Shown in pieces: positions 35,022 to 43,712 of a stretch of DNA of 64,000 nt. The position numbers and the translations under genes are program-made. How positions within the stretch are numbered: the first letter of the stretch is position 1; every line of letters begins with the position of its first letter. Below the pieces are notes generated by a model. It was not told the origin of the DNA. It saw nothing but the letters and a program-made list of their open reading frames with translations, and ran no database searches. Origin of the DNA: Vibrio ponticus (GTDB lineage: Bacteria; Pseudomonadota; Gammaproteobacteria; Enterobacterales; Vibrionaceae); contig NZ_AP019658.1 in the NCBI RefSeq assembly GCF_009938225.1, forward strand, positions 1,054,001-1,118,000, read 5' to 3'.

Positions 35022-35630
35022 ATTTTCAATCACATACCACAACTGCGCACCAAGATTGCATGCCTCGAAAGTAACTGGGATTTTACCATCATTTGTCACC
35101 TTTGCTTCGTACTTACGTCTTAGTAAGCCAAGATTAGCCAGCTCTTCGGGATGATCAGCATCATAAGCAAAAGCATACCCATTTCCATTGCTGTAATCTC
35201 TTGGCAAATACCAAACGTCTAAGGTGCTTTTCAGAGTGGGGCTAAAGCGCTCGATTGTATATACCAGACGCTCGAAAGTATCTAGACAGTAACGCCCCTC
35301 AACAAGACCAATAACTGCCTGAGCAATCCATTTGGACTTATCAACATTGCTAACTCTTTCTAGGATGAACACTAGATCACTGCTAATCTTTTGGAGCTGC
35401 TTTTTATTTTCAACTCCAACATCGATGTTATCAATATGGCTGTTTTTCAACTTGATAAGGAAAGCCTCTAATTTCTTGGCAAACAAATAGTTCGTTATAT
35501 CTCCTTTGAGTTGTAATACTTTGACGGCATTTCCCAACAACGGAATGTCCTTAAGCAAACCATTTTCAAGCAGGGAATCAAATATCAGTTCACCATTACT
35601 TACAGCTAGATCTACTACTTTTTCTTTCAT
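35016..35630 (-). CDS. Uncharacterised cassette protein, 204 residues
   Basis: The family is not recognised with confidence. The N-terminal part (DIPLLGNAVKVLQLKGDITN, then YLFAKKLEAFLIKL) resembles the amphipathic or membrane-associated helices of DUF4393/Abi-like proteins. The C-terminal part ends with a small mixed alpha-beta segment (ELANLGLLRRKYEAKVTN to LWYVIENA). There is a good ribosome site (GGAG) before the ATG. The stop codon lies in the attC core. A role in phage defence is possible from context only. Confidence 0.72.
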   Translation of the reverse strand: MKEKVVDLAVSNGELIFDSLLENGLLKDIPLLGNAVKVLQLKGDITNYLFAKKLEAFLIKLKNSHIDNIDVGVENKKQLQKISSDLVFILERVSNVDKSKWIAQAVIGLVEGRYCLDTFERLVYTIERFSPTLKSTLDVWYLPRDYSNGNGYAFAYDADHPEELANLGLLRRKYEAKVTNDGKIPVTFEACNLGAQLWYVIENA

Positions 35631-35753
35631 CTAAACTCCAAGAAAATGCATAGACATAATGCCCCCCACGAGGTGCTAGCCTCCAATATCGTGGGTTAGC
35701 TTAAAGCCAGAGCCATAATTAGTGTGACTAAACAACTAAATTTGGAGGCTAGC

Positions 35754-36908
35754 ATGAATAACGATAGCATAATTTTCATTGGCTTAGATACGCATAAGTC
35801 CTTTATCCAAGTCGCAGTTCTGCAAGGTCATCGTGGTGCTCAACCGCAACAACTTGGTCGTATTAAATCTAACAAGTCGGCGTTGGTTAAATTGGCCCAG
35901 CAACTCCAATCAAAATATCCTAAAGCTACCTTTCATTTTGTCTACGAGGCGGGCCCATGCGGATACTGGACTTATCGCCTGCTCACAAGCCTTGGGCACT
36001 GTTGCTTTGTTGTCGCGCCATCACTCATCCCCAAAAAACCTGGTGACCGAGTGAAGACTGACAAGCGCGATGCCGCTAAGCTTGCCAAACTCTTCAAGGC
36101 TGAAGAGCTCACACCTATCTACGTTCCAGAAGCCGAAGATGAAGCCATACGAGATCTCTCAAGAGCCAGAGAAACCGCCATGAAAGATCTTAAGGACGCT
36201 AAGTTCCAACTCAAAGGCTTCCTACTTCGCAATAATGTTCAGGCAACGGTGAATGACAACTGGTCTAAAAAGCATCTACGGTGGCTGACAGACCTCATCC
36301 TCCCTCACCATAGCCAACAGATCGTTCTGCAAGAGATGATCATTACTATCAGTGAACGAATGCAAAGGCTTCAGCGACTCGATAATGAACTGCTCCATCA
36401 GGTAAAAAATTGGCGATACTATCCTGTGGTCAAAGCGGTTCAAGCCATGCGAGGCGTGCGATTGCTGGTCGCTCTAGGCACCATCGCCGAACTTGGTGAT
36501 TTACGACGGTTCGATCATCCCAGAAAGCTAATGGCTTACCTTGGTCTCGTTCCGACCGAAAGCTCTAGTGGCGGCAAAACTCGACGGGGCAGCTTAACCA
36601 AGTGCGGGAACAGTCGAGCAAGACGACTATTGGTGGAGGGTGCACATACCTACAAGCATAAAGCCAATATCTCTGTAGAGCTCCAACTACGGCAAGAAGG
36701 ACTCCCCAAGGAGATCGTCGATATTGCTTGGCAAGCACAGCAACGATTATGTCGACGTTACCAACGACTACTTCAAAAAGGTAAACATAGGAATGTTGTG
36801 GTCGTGGCTATCGCTAGAGAAATGATCGCTTATATCTGGGCTATCGCAAGAGAGGTTGTCGTAAGCGACGTTGATCCCAAAACGCGCATCGCAAGGCTAC
36901 CTGCATGA
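35754..36908 (+). CDS. ISb transposase copy 2 (IS110 family)
   Basis: 384 residues, identical to copy 1 in protein sequence, with the same ATG, TTGGAGG ribosome site and sequestering hairpin (arms at 35675-35686 and 35742-35753). DEDD and Ser motifs are intact (IGLDTHKSF, YEAGPCGYW, KTDKRDAAK, SSSGGKTRRGS). Confidence 0.93.
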   Translation: MNNDSIIFIGLDTHKSFIQVAVLQGHRGAQPQQLGRIKSNKSALVKLAQQLQSKYPKATFHFVYEAGPCGYWTYRLLTSLGHCCFVVAPSLIPKKPGDRVKTDKRDAAKLAKLFKAEELTPIYVPEAEDEAIRDLSRARETAMKDLKDAKFQLKGFLLRNNVQATVNDNWSKKHLRWLTDLILPHHSQQIVLQEMIITISERMQRLQRLDNELLHQVKNWRYYPVVKAVQAMRGVRLLVALGTIAELGDLRRFDHPRKLMAYLGLVPTESSSGGKTRRGSLTKCGNSRARRLLVEGAHTYKHKANISVELQLRQEGLPKEIVDIAWQAQQRLCRRYQRLLQKGKHRNVVVVAIAREMIAYIWAIAREVVVSDVDPKTRIARLPA

Positions 36909-36910
36909 AC

Positions 36911-37194
36911 AACGAATTAGTGTTATCGCAAAGAATGAAGCATCGGGTGTGGCACAACCACCGACGGCGTTAGGACGGCAATAGAGCGTAAGCTGTATTG
37001 AACCACGAGCATAGACTGAAGACAGGTGCCACGACGGAACAAGTAAGGTAGGCTCTGCTCACCAATGGTGAGTAATCCACGTATATCAGCATGAGAACCG
37101 ACGACATTACTTGCTTCACCTATGCGGTAACACTACTACTGATTTACAAGTAAGGCTCTGGAAATGTGGGAGCAGAAACTTCTACGTTTTAATT
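36911..37194 (+). ncRNA. Putative guide RNA region of ISb copy 2
   Basis: Matches the copy 1 tail, including GGCGTTAGG at 36966-36974, which is the same as the attC R' end at the insertion point. Confidence 0.55.
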
Positions 37195-37213
37195 GACAAT
37201 GGGGGTCATATCA

Positions 37214-37333
37214 ACGCCCTGTTAAGGGGTGAAGCACGCAATGACCAAGCCACCGCATTGCACTTCAACACAAAAACCAACGCATACTAAAAATGCCACG
37301 CGTGCTGAATCCCTCTTGAACTGTTTGTTAGCT
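37214..37333 (-). repeat. attC site of the nuclease-like cassette
   Basis: Minus reading: R'' GCTAACA (37326-37332), AACAGTTCAAGAGGGATT, CAGCACGCGTGG, a central arm, GCGTGCTTCACCCCTTAACA and GGGCG at the ISb junction. It is close to the classical Vibrio VCR-type consensus. Complete except that ISb copy 2 occupies the R' crossover point. Confidence 0.9.
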
Positions 37334-37353
37334 GATACCGACCAACCTCACAC

Positions 37354-38019
37354 CTAGCTTGACTCTTTCTCTCTTTCCCACTCCACACCCAGCCCTTTAA
37401 ATTTTTGGATGTATGGCATTAGTAATAATGCAATTGAGCCACCAACAAGAGTTAAACGTTCTGCACTTAAAAGCTTTATGCCAAAAAGCTCCAAAGTAAA
37501 ATCAGCGATTACAATAAGCAATGATAAGAAAGCTAACAACGTTGTAGTCAATTTAAATGAATTAGTTATTTTATCTGACTTAACTACTAAATTTCCTTTC
37601 CGTTCTATTGATGCTTGGTTGCAAAGAGCATCATATGTAGGAAACAAAGAATAATCGATTTCGCTAAGCTCATGGTTTTCATCAAACCCATATATTTTTA
37701 CCTCAGTATCATTTGGTAACAGCGCAACAAGATAGATGGGCATCCTTTCATTATTTCTAGCTTTGCGATAGAGGTCGAGGTCTCTGTATAGAAGTTTTCC
37801 GGCATTACTAACACGACAATCTTTAACCTCAATTGCAGCTAATACTTCTTTTCGTTTCGGCTCGATAATGAGAAAGTCCGGTCTATAATGCCTTCTTGGA
37901 GCTTCAACAACTATCCATTCAGGGTCGTATATAACAGAGCCAGAAGGAAAACCTTTTTGTGTTAGAAACTCTGAAAAAAGCTTCTCCCCCTCTGATTTTT
38001 TTCTATCCATTTTATCCAC
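37354..38019 (-). CDS. PD-(D/E)XK nuclease-like protein with two membrane segments
   Basis: 221 residues. The N-terminal domain has YRPDFLII (Asp48) and VLAAIEVKD (Glu64, Lys66), spaced as in PD-(D/E)XK nucleases, followed by an alpha-beta region with YLVALLP. The C-terminus has two predicted membrane helices (about 155-178 and 186-204) and a charged tail. Start is either GTG at 38019 or ATG at 38010. It is the first gene of the visible cassette array. Membrane-tethered nucleases occur in phage-defence systems, so a defence role is plausible, but the target is unknown. Confidence 0.72.
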   Translation of the reverse strand: MDKMDRKKSEGEKLFSEFLTQKGFPSGSVIYDPEWIVVEAPRRHYRPDFLIIEPKRKEVLAAIEVKDCRVSNAGKLLYRDLDLYRKARNNERMPIYLVALLPNDTEVKIYGFDENHELSEIDYSLFPTYDALCNQASIERKGNLVVKSDKITNSFKLTTTLLAFLSLLIVIADFTLELFGIKLLSAERLTLVGGSIALLLMPYIQKFKGLGVEWEREKESS

Positions 38020-38034
38020 AATCTTTGATTAATC

Positions 38035-38041
38035 AGCTAAC
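38035..38041 (-). other. Recombination core at the right edge of the cassette array
   Basis: Minus-strand GTTAGCT starts the nuclease cassette. No attC arms lie to its right and no integrase gene is seen. It may be a secondary (attG-like) insertion site or the scar of a lost attI. Confidence 0.45.
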
Positions 38042-38389
38042 AGTTCTTAGACCGAAAAATTCTATAGTTAAATGCCGAATTATTCTGTCTAGTATTGTTT
38101 TGAGATAAATCATACTCAACTTTTATCATAAACAACAGCAAGTTAAGCATTCAAAGCCCCTACCTAAATCTCAAATTACAGACTTTTTCTATATAGTATG
38201 AATCAGTGTTACAAACTCAACAACATGTATGTATAACCAGTTAACATTTAGATAAAAACTCAAGTCTTAGCACCAAATGCTTTCGATATAACCCTTGCTC
38301 TTTTTCCCTTACCTTTCACAGCAAATTTGTCGGCTGATCTACCGATGTAAAAATATCCACATAAACAACAAAGACAAATGAAGAAAGAA
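38042..38389. other. AT-rich spacer right of the array
   Basis: About 350 bases without a gene, attC or clear repeat. It lies where an attI/intI platform might be expected but neither is present. Confidence 0.4.
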
Positions 38390-38842
38390 TTGTGGACCTA
38401 TTTCCACCTGCTATCGAAGCGTTGAAAGCCCAACAGCTCTTGACCTTAACTGAAAGTTTTCCAGCAAAAGAATACAATGTTGAGGCTCCAGACTTAACGT
38501 TATATCAGGAATGATTGCGCTTTGTATTTAATCCAAAAGCGGTAAGAGCTCAAAAAGGAAGTGATTATGGGCCATAGAGCCATTGGTCGAATCTGGAAAT
38601 CAATGTGCAGTATCGCCAGAGTCAAATATCGAAACCCATATCAACTCAGACACACCTATGGGAGTTGGTTAATCACGCATACAAATGTAAATGTTAGCTA
38701 TTTAGCCGAACAAATGGGACATGCCGCTGTAGCAATGATTGCAAAAATATACGGCAATTGGCTAAAAGAGGCGAATAAAGCCGAGTCTGAACGTGCATGG
38801 AAAGCACTGATAGAAGCCCATAGATTGAGTCTTGATGATTGA
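38390..38842 (+). pseudogene. Phage-type tyrosine recombinase, broken C-terminal remnant
   Basis: One frame from about 38392 reads VDLFPPAIEALKAQQLL and continues to LTLYQE-stop, then RFVFNPKAVRAQKGSDYGP-stop. The sequence then shifts frame and continues from 38561 as MGHRAIGRIWKSM, with the catalytic box QLRHTYGSWL, EQMGH and the tyrosine in KIYGNWL. So at least one stop and one frameshift break it, and the N-terminal domain is absent. It resembles P4/P2-like prophage integrases, a trace of an older genomic island next to the cassette array. Confidence 0.8.
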
Positions 38843-38868
38843 TTTTTCCGATAATGGGCCTTACACAT

Positions 38869-38899
38869 TAAAACGCCACAGAGACTTTCTGCGGCGTTT
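38869..38899 (+). terminator. Hairpin after the integrase remnant
   Basis: AAAACGCC and GGCGTTTT pair around an ACAGAGACTTTCTGC core, followed by a T-rich run. Confidence 0.7.
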
Positions 38900-38928
38900 T
38901 CATTTTATATCAGATACTTGGAGGAAAA

Positions 38929-38991
38929 ATGGTCCCAAAGAAAATTAGGCGATTTTCCCCTCTGATTTTGGGACCAAATTGGGACCATTCG
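38929..38991. repeat. TTGGGACCA-type repeats near the integrase remnant
   Basis: TGGTCCCAAA appears at 38930, and TTTTGGGACCAAATTGGGACCA lies at 38968-38989. These inverted and direct copies next to an integrase remnant may be the vestige of a phage attachment region. Confidence 0.35.
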
Positions 38992-39082
38992 CTAGGCTAA
39001 ATGGGGTTATGTTTACCATTTATATAGTCGAATAACCCGTATTCAAACAAATCGAACGACAGCCGATTTAGCCTGCTTTTAG

Positions 39083-40114
39083 TTATTCCCAGTCGAGGAT
39101 AACTTTGCCAGACATCCCGCTACGCATGATGTCGAAGCCTTTTTGGAAATCATCCACCTTGAATTGGTGAGTGATGATTGGCGTCAAATCTAGACCAGAT
39201 TGAATCAATGATGCCATCTTGTACCACGTCTCGAACATTTCACGACCGTAGATACCCTTGATCACCAAGCCTTTGAAGATAACTTGGTTCCAGTCGATAC
39301 CCATGTCTGATGGTGGAATGCCTAGTAGTGCAACGCGACCACCGTGGTTCATGGTTTTTAACATTGAGTTAAACGCTGATGGGTTACCCGACATTTCGAG
39401 ACCCACATCGAAGCCTTCAAGCATACCCAGATCAGACATTACGTCTTCTAGAGACTCTTCCGCTACGTTAACCGCGCGAGTCACACCCATTTGACGAGCA
39501 AGGTCTAGGCGGTATTCGTTCACATCTGTAATTACAACATGGCGAGCACCAACGTGTTTTGCCACTGCTGCAGCCATAATGCCAATTGGACCCGCACCCG
39601 TGATCAGCACGTCTTCACCGACTAGGTCAAATGACAACGCTGTGTGTACTGCGTTACCAAATGGGTCAAAGATTGATGCTAGATCATCAGAGATGCCATC
39701 AGGGATCTTGAATGCGTTGAACGCAGGGATCACTAGGTATTCAGAGAAACACCCCGTGCGGTTTACGCCAACACCAATAGTGTTGCGGCATAGGTGGGTG
39801 CGACCAGCGCGGCAGTTACGGCAGTAACCACACGTGATGTGACCTTCACCAGATACGCGGTCACCAATGTTGAAACCACGCACTTCTTGACCAATCGCCA
39901 CAACTTCACCTACATACTCATGACCTACAACCATAGGTACAGGAATGGTTTTTTGTGACCATTCATCCCAGTTGTAGATATGAACGTCGGTACCACAAAT
40001 TGCGGTCTTTTTAATCTTAATCAGTAGATCGTTGTGACCAAGCTCTGGCTTGTCCACTTCGGTCATCCAAATGCCTTCTTCAGGCTTTAATTTTGATAAT
40101 GCTTTGATTTTCAT
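39083..40114 (-). CDS. tdh: L-threonine 3-dehydrogenase
   Basis: 343 residues from the ATG at 40114 (a GTG three codons earlier is less likely). Zinc-dependent medium-chain dehydrogenase: catalytic zinc residues in [15 protein letters not shown] and VVGHEYVG, structural zinc cysteines in [15 protein letters not shown], and the Rossmann motif ITGAGPIG. It oxidises threonine to 2-amino-3-ketobutyrate. The kbl gene lies directly upstream, giving the standard threonine-to-glycine pathway. In Vibrio cholerae this pair is on chromosome 2. Confidence 0.97.
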   Translation of the reverse strand: MKIKALSKLKPEEGIWMTEVDKPELGHNDLLIKIKKTAICGTDVHIYNWDEWSQKTIPVPMVVGHEYVGEVVAIGQEVRGFNIGDRVSGEGHITCGYCRNCRAGRTHLCRNTIGVGVNRTGCFSEYLVIPAFNAFKIPDGISDDLASIFDPFGNAVHTALSFDLVGEDVLITGAGPIGIMAAAVAKHVGARHVVITDVNEYRLDLARQMGVTRAVNVAEESLEDVMSDLGMLEGFDVGLEMSGNPSAFNSMLKTMNHGGRVALLGIPPSDMGIDWNQVIFKGLVIKGIYGREMFETWYKMASLIQSGLDLTPIITHQFKVDDFQKGFDIMRSGMSGKVILDWE

Positions 40115-40273
40115 ACTACACACCGAAATTTGCTCTGAAACACTCAGAACAATGAAATCTTATCTATAAAAATAGTGTATTTTTTGGCTTAGGCGATTTG
40201 TGTCTCTACTCAGAAGAGTTCTATCTGAGTAGAGATCGTTTTATCGGTTCGCTCTAAAACAAGAACTGCAAAT

Positions 40274-41470
40274 TTATTGAATGATGCCCATATCGCGACC
40301 TACTTCGATAAATGCATCGATAGCGCGGTCAAGTTGCTCACGTGAGTGCGCAGCAGACATTTGTGTACGGATACGTGCTTGGCCTTTTGGTACCACAGGG
40401 AACGAGAAACCTACTACGTAGATATCTTTCGCTAGACAGCGCTCAGCAAACTCTGCCGCGATTTTTGCATCACCTAGCATGATTGGAATGATTGCGTGGT
40501 CCGCGCCCGCAAGCGTGAAGCCTGCTTCAGTCATACGTGCACGGAAATGCGCAGCGTTTTCCCATAGGTGGTCACGTAAGTCGCCACTCTCTTGCAGTAA
40601 GTCAAGTACGCGTAGAGACGCGTTAACAATGGCTGGAGCAACAGAGTTAGAGAATAGGTATGGACGAGAGCGTTGACGTAGCCAATCGATCACTTCTTTC
40701 TTACCAGAAGTGTAGCCGCCTGATGCGCCACCCATTGCTTTGCCAAGTGTACCTGTGATGATATCGATGCGGTCAATAACGTCATGGTATTCGTGAGTAC
40801 CTGCGCCATTTTTGCCCATAAAGCCCACTGCGTGAGAGTCATCAACCATCACTAGCGCGCCATATTTATCCGCTAGGTCACAAATAGCAGGAAGGTTCGC
40901 CACAACGCCATCCATTGAGAATACGCCGTCGGTTACGATTAGGGTGTTACGTGCGCCCGCTTCTTTCGCCGCAATAAGCTGCTCTTCTAGCTCTTGCATG
41001 TTGTTGTTTGAGTAGCGGTAACGCATTGCTTTACACAAACGAACGCCGTCAATGATTGAAGCGTGGTTTAGTGCATCAGAGATGATTGCATCTTCAGCGC
41101 CAAGAATGGTTTCAAATAGACCTGTGTTGGCATCAAAACATGAGGTGTAAAGAATTGTATCTTCTTTACCTAGGAATTGAGAAAGCTTTTGCTCAAGTTG
41201 TTTATGGATATCTTGCGTACCACAGATAAAACGAACTGAAGCCATACCAAAACCGTGTTGATCCATACCCGCTTTACCCGCTTCAATTAGAGCTGGGTGG
41301 TTAGCAAGACCAAGGTAGTTGTTAGCACAGAAGTTTAATACTTCTTGACCCGTCGAAATCTGTACTTGGGCTTGTTGCTGTGAGGTAATGACACGCTCAG
41401 ACTTGTAAAGGCCTTCTGCCTTCACTTCTTCAAGTTGTTGTTGGATCTGTTGGTAAAATGCAGAGGACAT
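40274..41470 (-). CDS. kbl: 2-amino-3-ketobutyrate coenzyme A ligase
   Basis: 398 residues from the ATG at 41470 with AGGAA upstream. It is a PLP enzyme of the alpha-oxoamine synthase family: [14 protein letters not shown] at the N-terminus, [10 protein letters not shown], and the PLP lysine in [14 protein letters not shown]. It cleaves 2-amino-3-ketobutyrate with CoA to glycine and acetyl-CoA, the step after Tdh. The two genes form a probable kbl-tdh operon, with a 159-base gap. Confidence 0.97.
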   Translation of the reverse strand: MSSAFYQQIQQQLEEVKAEGLYKSERVITSQQQAQVQISTGQEVLNFCANNYLGLANHPALIEAGKAGMDQHGFGMASVRFICGTQDIHKQLEQKLSQFLGKEDTILYTSCFDANTGLFETILGAEDAIISDALNHASIIDGVRLCKAMRYRYSNNNMQELEEQLIAAKEAGARNTLIVTDGVFSMDGVVANLPAICDLADKYGALVMVDDSHAVGFMGKNGAGTHEYHDVIDRIDIITGTLGKAMGGASGGYTSGKKEVIDWLRQRSRPYLFSNSVAPAIVNASLRVLDLLQESGDLRDHLWENAAHFRARMTEAGFTLAGADHAIIPIMLGDAKIAAEFAERCLAKDIYVVGFSFPVVPKGQARIRTQMSAAHSREQLDRAIDAFIEVGRDMGIIQ

Positions 41471-41544
41471 GTTCAATTCCTTCCTATCTTTATAGTTTTA
41501 ATCACGCACATCATCGGGCAGTTTAAGCATGGAATGATGGCATC

Positions 41545-41574
41545 AGGCTATTGAAGTGATTACTCGAATAGCCT
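41545..41574. terminator. Hairpin upstream of kbl
   Basis: AGGCTATT and AATAGCCT pair around a 14-base loop, with TTTT on the plus-strand side. It lies between the small membrane-protein gene and kbl, so it may also be an attenuator or operator. Confidence 0.4.
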
Positions 41575-41659
41575 TTTCCATAAAGTGTAATCTAGGTTAG
41601 GAATTAGAATTATCCCACTAGGTGGAAAAACATTATTGAATCACAGGCACAAATCAGTT

Positions 41660-41776
41660 TTACTTACCGCTGTTCATCGTCAACTGTACAGCAGCAAGAA
41701 GACATAAAGCAGAGGCAACCATCATAATATTTTCCAGCGTCGACCAAAGGTCGAGCATTGCGTCAGCGTAATACAT
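41660..41776 (-). CDS. Small membrane protein, 38 residues
   Basis: ATG at 41776 preceded by a strong AAGGAG at seven bases. The product MYYADAMLDLWSTLENIMM continues with a hydrophobic helix VASALCLLAAVQL. The upstream codons of a longer frame run through the LysR promoter and are not credible. It lies upstream of kbl on the same strand and divergent from the LysR gene. Function unknown; the ribosome site is the main evidence that it is translated. Confidence 0.55.
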   Translation of the reverse strand: MYYADAMLDLWSTLENIMMVASALCLLAAVQLTMNSGK

Positions 41777-41891
41777 CTTGGTCTCCTTATTGGTTTTCGT
41801 TGCTGACAACATTACAGTGCAAACTGAGCCAAAACCGCGAACTAAATCGCAAAAAACCTTTATTTTCATATATATCAACATGTGACAAATT

Positions 41892-42815
41892 ATGATAAAC
41901 AGCCGTCTTATAGCCCTACTTCCTGACCTTGCGACCTTTATTCTAATCGTCAACCAAGGCAGTTTTACTGCGGCTGCTAAACAACTCGATGTGACCCCAT
42001 CGGCGCTCAGTAAACTGATCACTCGCCTAGAGAAAGCACTATCTATCAAGTTATTTGAGCGAACCACCCGCAAGCTAATCATCACCCCTGCGGGTCAAAA
42101 AGTGTATGACCAAGCTCTGCTCATGGTCAATGCGGCCCAACAAGCAATAGAACTCTCCAATAGTGACCACACAGAAGTCAGCGGCTCGATTACTGTTGCC
42201 GCGCCAGAGGCATTTCTAAACTCGGTGCTGCAACCCCTGGTTGTCCCTTTTTTACAACAGTACCCAGAAACTGAACTGAAGCTGCGTGTAGCCGATGGTG
42301 AAATGGACTTATTGCGCGATCGCATCGATATCGCGTTTAAACTGACCGACAAACCCGACGAAAACTTAGTACTAAAAGAGATCGGTAAAACCCATTTACG
42401 CTTATGTGCCAGTCCGGATTACATTGAGCAATTTGGCATGCCTACACACCCGACTGAGCTAATCGATCATCAATGCCTCTACCTTGCTGAACGTGAGCGA
42501 GACAATGTGTGGGATTTCTTTAAAGATGATGAGTACCACTCTGTAGCTGTTGCGGGGAGATACGCCGTTAACCATTCGCAAATGCGCCTTACCGGGGTTA
42601 AAAATGGCTTAGGGATAGGCATTTTCCATGATTTCGTTATCGCCGATGCACTCAAAGATGGCAGCGTGGTCGAAGTGCTGAACGACTGGACTCTTAAGAG
42701 TAACTACCATGGTGCCATCGCGATGCAGTACCCACAAACCCAATATATGCCCGCTCGCATAAGAGCATTTATTGATTTTGCGGTCAAACATCTGGTCGAG
42801 AAATTGAACGCCTAA
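41892..42815 (+). CDS. LysR-family transcriptional regulator
   Basis: 307 residues. The N-terminal winged helix reads FILIVNQGSFTAAAKQLDVT, then PSALSKLITRLEKALSIKLF. A LysR substrate-binding domain follows from about residue 90 (GSITVAAPEAFLNSVLQPLV). It is close to the CrgA/YafC subgroup. It is divergent from the 38-residue gene and convergent with the DMT exporter gene, so its target could be either side. The ligand is unknown. Confidence 0.93.
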   Translation: MINSRLIALLPDLATFILIVNQGSFTAAAKQLDVTPSALSKLITRLEKALSIKLFERTTRKLIITPAGQKVYDQALLMVNAAQQAIELSNSDHTEVSGSITVAAPEAFLNSVLQPLVVPFLQQYPETELKLRVADGEMDLLRDRIDIAFKLTDKPDENLVLKEIGKTHLRLCASPDYIEQFGMPTHPTELIDHQCLYLAERERDNVWDFFKDDEYHSVAVAGRYAVNHSQMRLTGVKNGLGIGIFHDFVIADALKDGSVVEVLNDWTLKSNYHGAIAMQYPQTQYMPARIRAFIDFAVKHLVEKLNA

Positions 42816-42818
42816 GGA

Positions 42819-43667
42819 TTAACTCTCTTGCGGGTCTGAGGCCACACGCTTTCGCTTGGGTTGATAAAGGTTAACGATGTTGCCAACCAACATCAGCAAA
42901 GCACCTATCAGCAGTGTCACCTCTATCTTTTCAGCGTAAAAAAGTGCGCCTACGATGGCGATGGCAGGTAAACGTAGGAAATCCATCGTTACCACTATCG
43001 CCGCATCGGCGTACTTCATCGCATTCGACAAACAGTAGTGGGCAGACATAGCAGTAATACCAATGGCTGCCATCCACAGCCACTGATTACTATTGGGCGA
43101 CTCCCAATGAGGTAGCGCAAAAACCAGCGTGATTGGAAACTGAATAATGCACATATAAAACAAAATCGTTAGAGGCGCATCAGTACCTGCCAGTGCTCGC
43201 GTGCTGATATAGGTAAAGCTATAACAAATTGCCGCAAGCAAAATAACGACTACACCAAAATCTATTTGCTTAAATCCTGGTTGTACGATGATCAATACGC
43301 CAAGAAAGCCACACAGAATCGCAATAAGCTTGCGCGCCGTTAAGGATTCTTTTAGCACCACGTAGGCTAAAATCGCGGTCCAAAATGGCACGGTGAACTC
43401 GAGTGCAAATACTTCTGCTAGCGGAAGCAGGCCGATAGCGACAAACCAACCATATTGTCCGGCAAGATGGCTAATATTCCGAAAGCTATGCCATTTCAAC
43501 CGCTGAGTGCGGAACAGATCAGTTTTGCCGCTGACAGCAATGATCGCCAAAACAACCCCTAAGCTTATCGAACTGCGCACAAACAGTACTTGAAAGGTAT
43601 TTAGCTCACCGCTGAGTTCTTTGGCACCAATCGCCATCAAGCAAAAAGATGCCAGCGCTCCTAGCAT
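42819..43667 (-). CDS. EamA/DMT-family transporter
   Basis: 282 residues, ten predicted membrane helices forming two EamA repeats (LASFCLMAIGAKEL and VVILLAAICYSFTYISTRAL). These exporters usually extrude metabolites or amino acids. It ends the four-gene minus-strand operon with a racemase, a nitrilase-like enzyme and a phosphoesterase. The start is uncertain: AAGGAG lies 24 bases before this ATG and the frame is open further up, but no standard start codon follows the AAGGAG at normal distance. Confidence 0.88.
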   Translation of the reverse strand: MLGALASFCLMAIGAKELSGELNTFQVLFVRSSISLGVVLAIIAVSGKTDLFRTQRLKWHSFRNISHLAGQYGWFVAIGLLPLAEVFALEFTVPFWTAILAYVVLKESLTARKLIAILCGFLGVLIIVQPGFKQIDFGVVVILLAAICYSFTYISTRALAGTDAPLTILFYMCIIQFPITLVFALPHWESPNSNQWLWMAAIGITAMSAHYCLSNAMKYADAAIVVTMDFLRLPAIAIVGALFYAEKIEVTLLIGALLMLVGNIVNLYQPKRKRVASDPQES

Positions 43668-43712
43668 CCATACCGCTGACTTATAGATAACCGGCTCCTT
43701 ATCTGTGGAAAT

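Larger units (their letters stand above)
35653..37213 (+). mobile_element. ISb copy 2, inserted at an attC R' core
   Basis: Same 1561-base element as copy 1 at a constant offset of 5694 bases; the transposase proteins are identical and the non-coding ends match wherever I compared them. Flanks restore GGCG-TTATGC on the minus strand. Two apparently identical copies in the same kind of site 5.7 kb apart point to recent movement or gene conversion. Confidence 0.87.
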
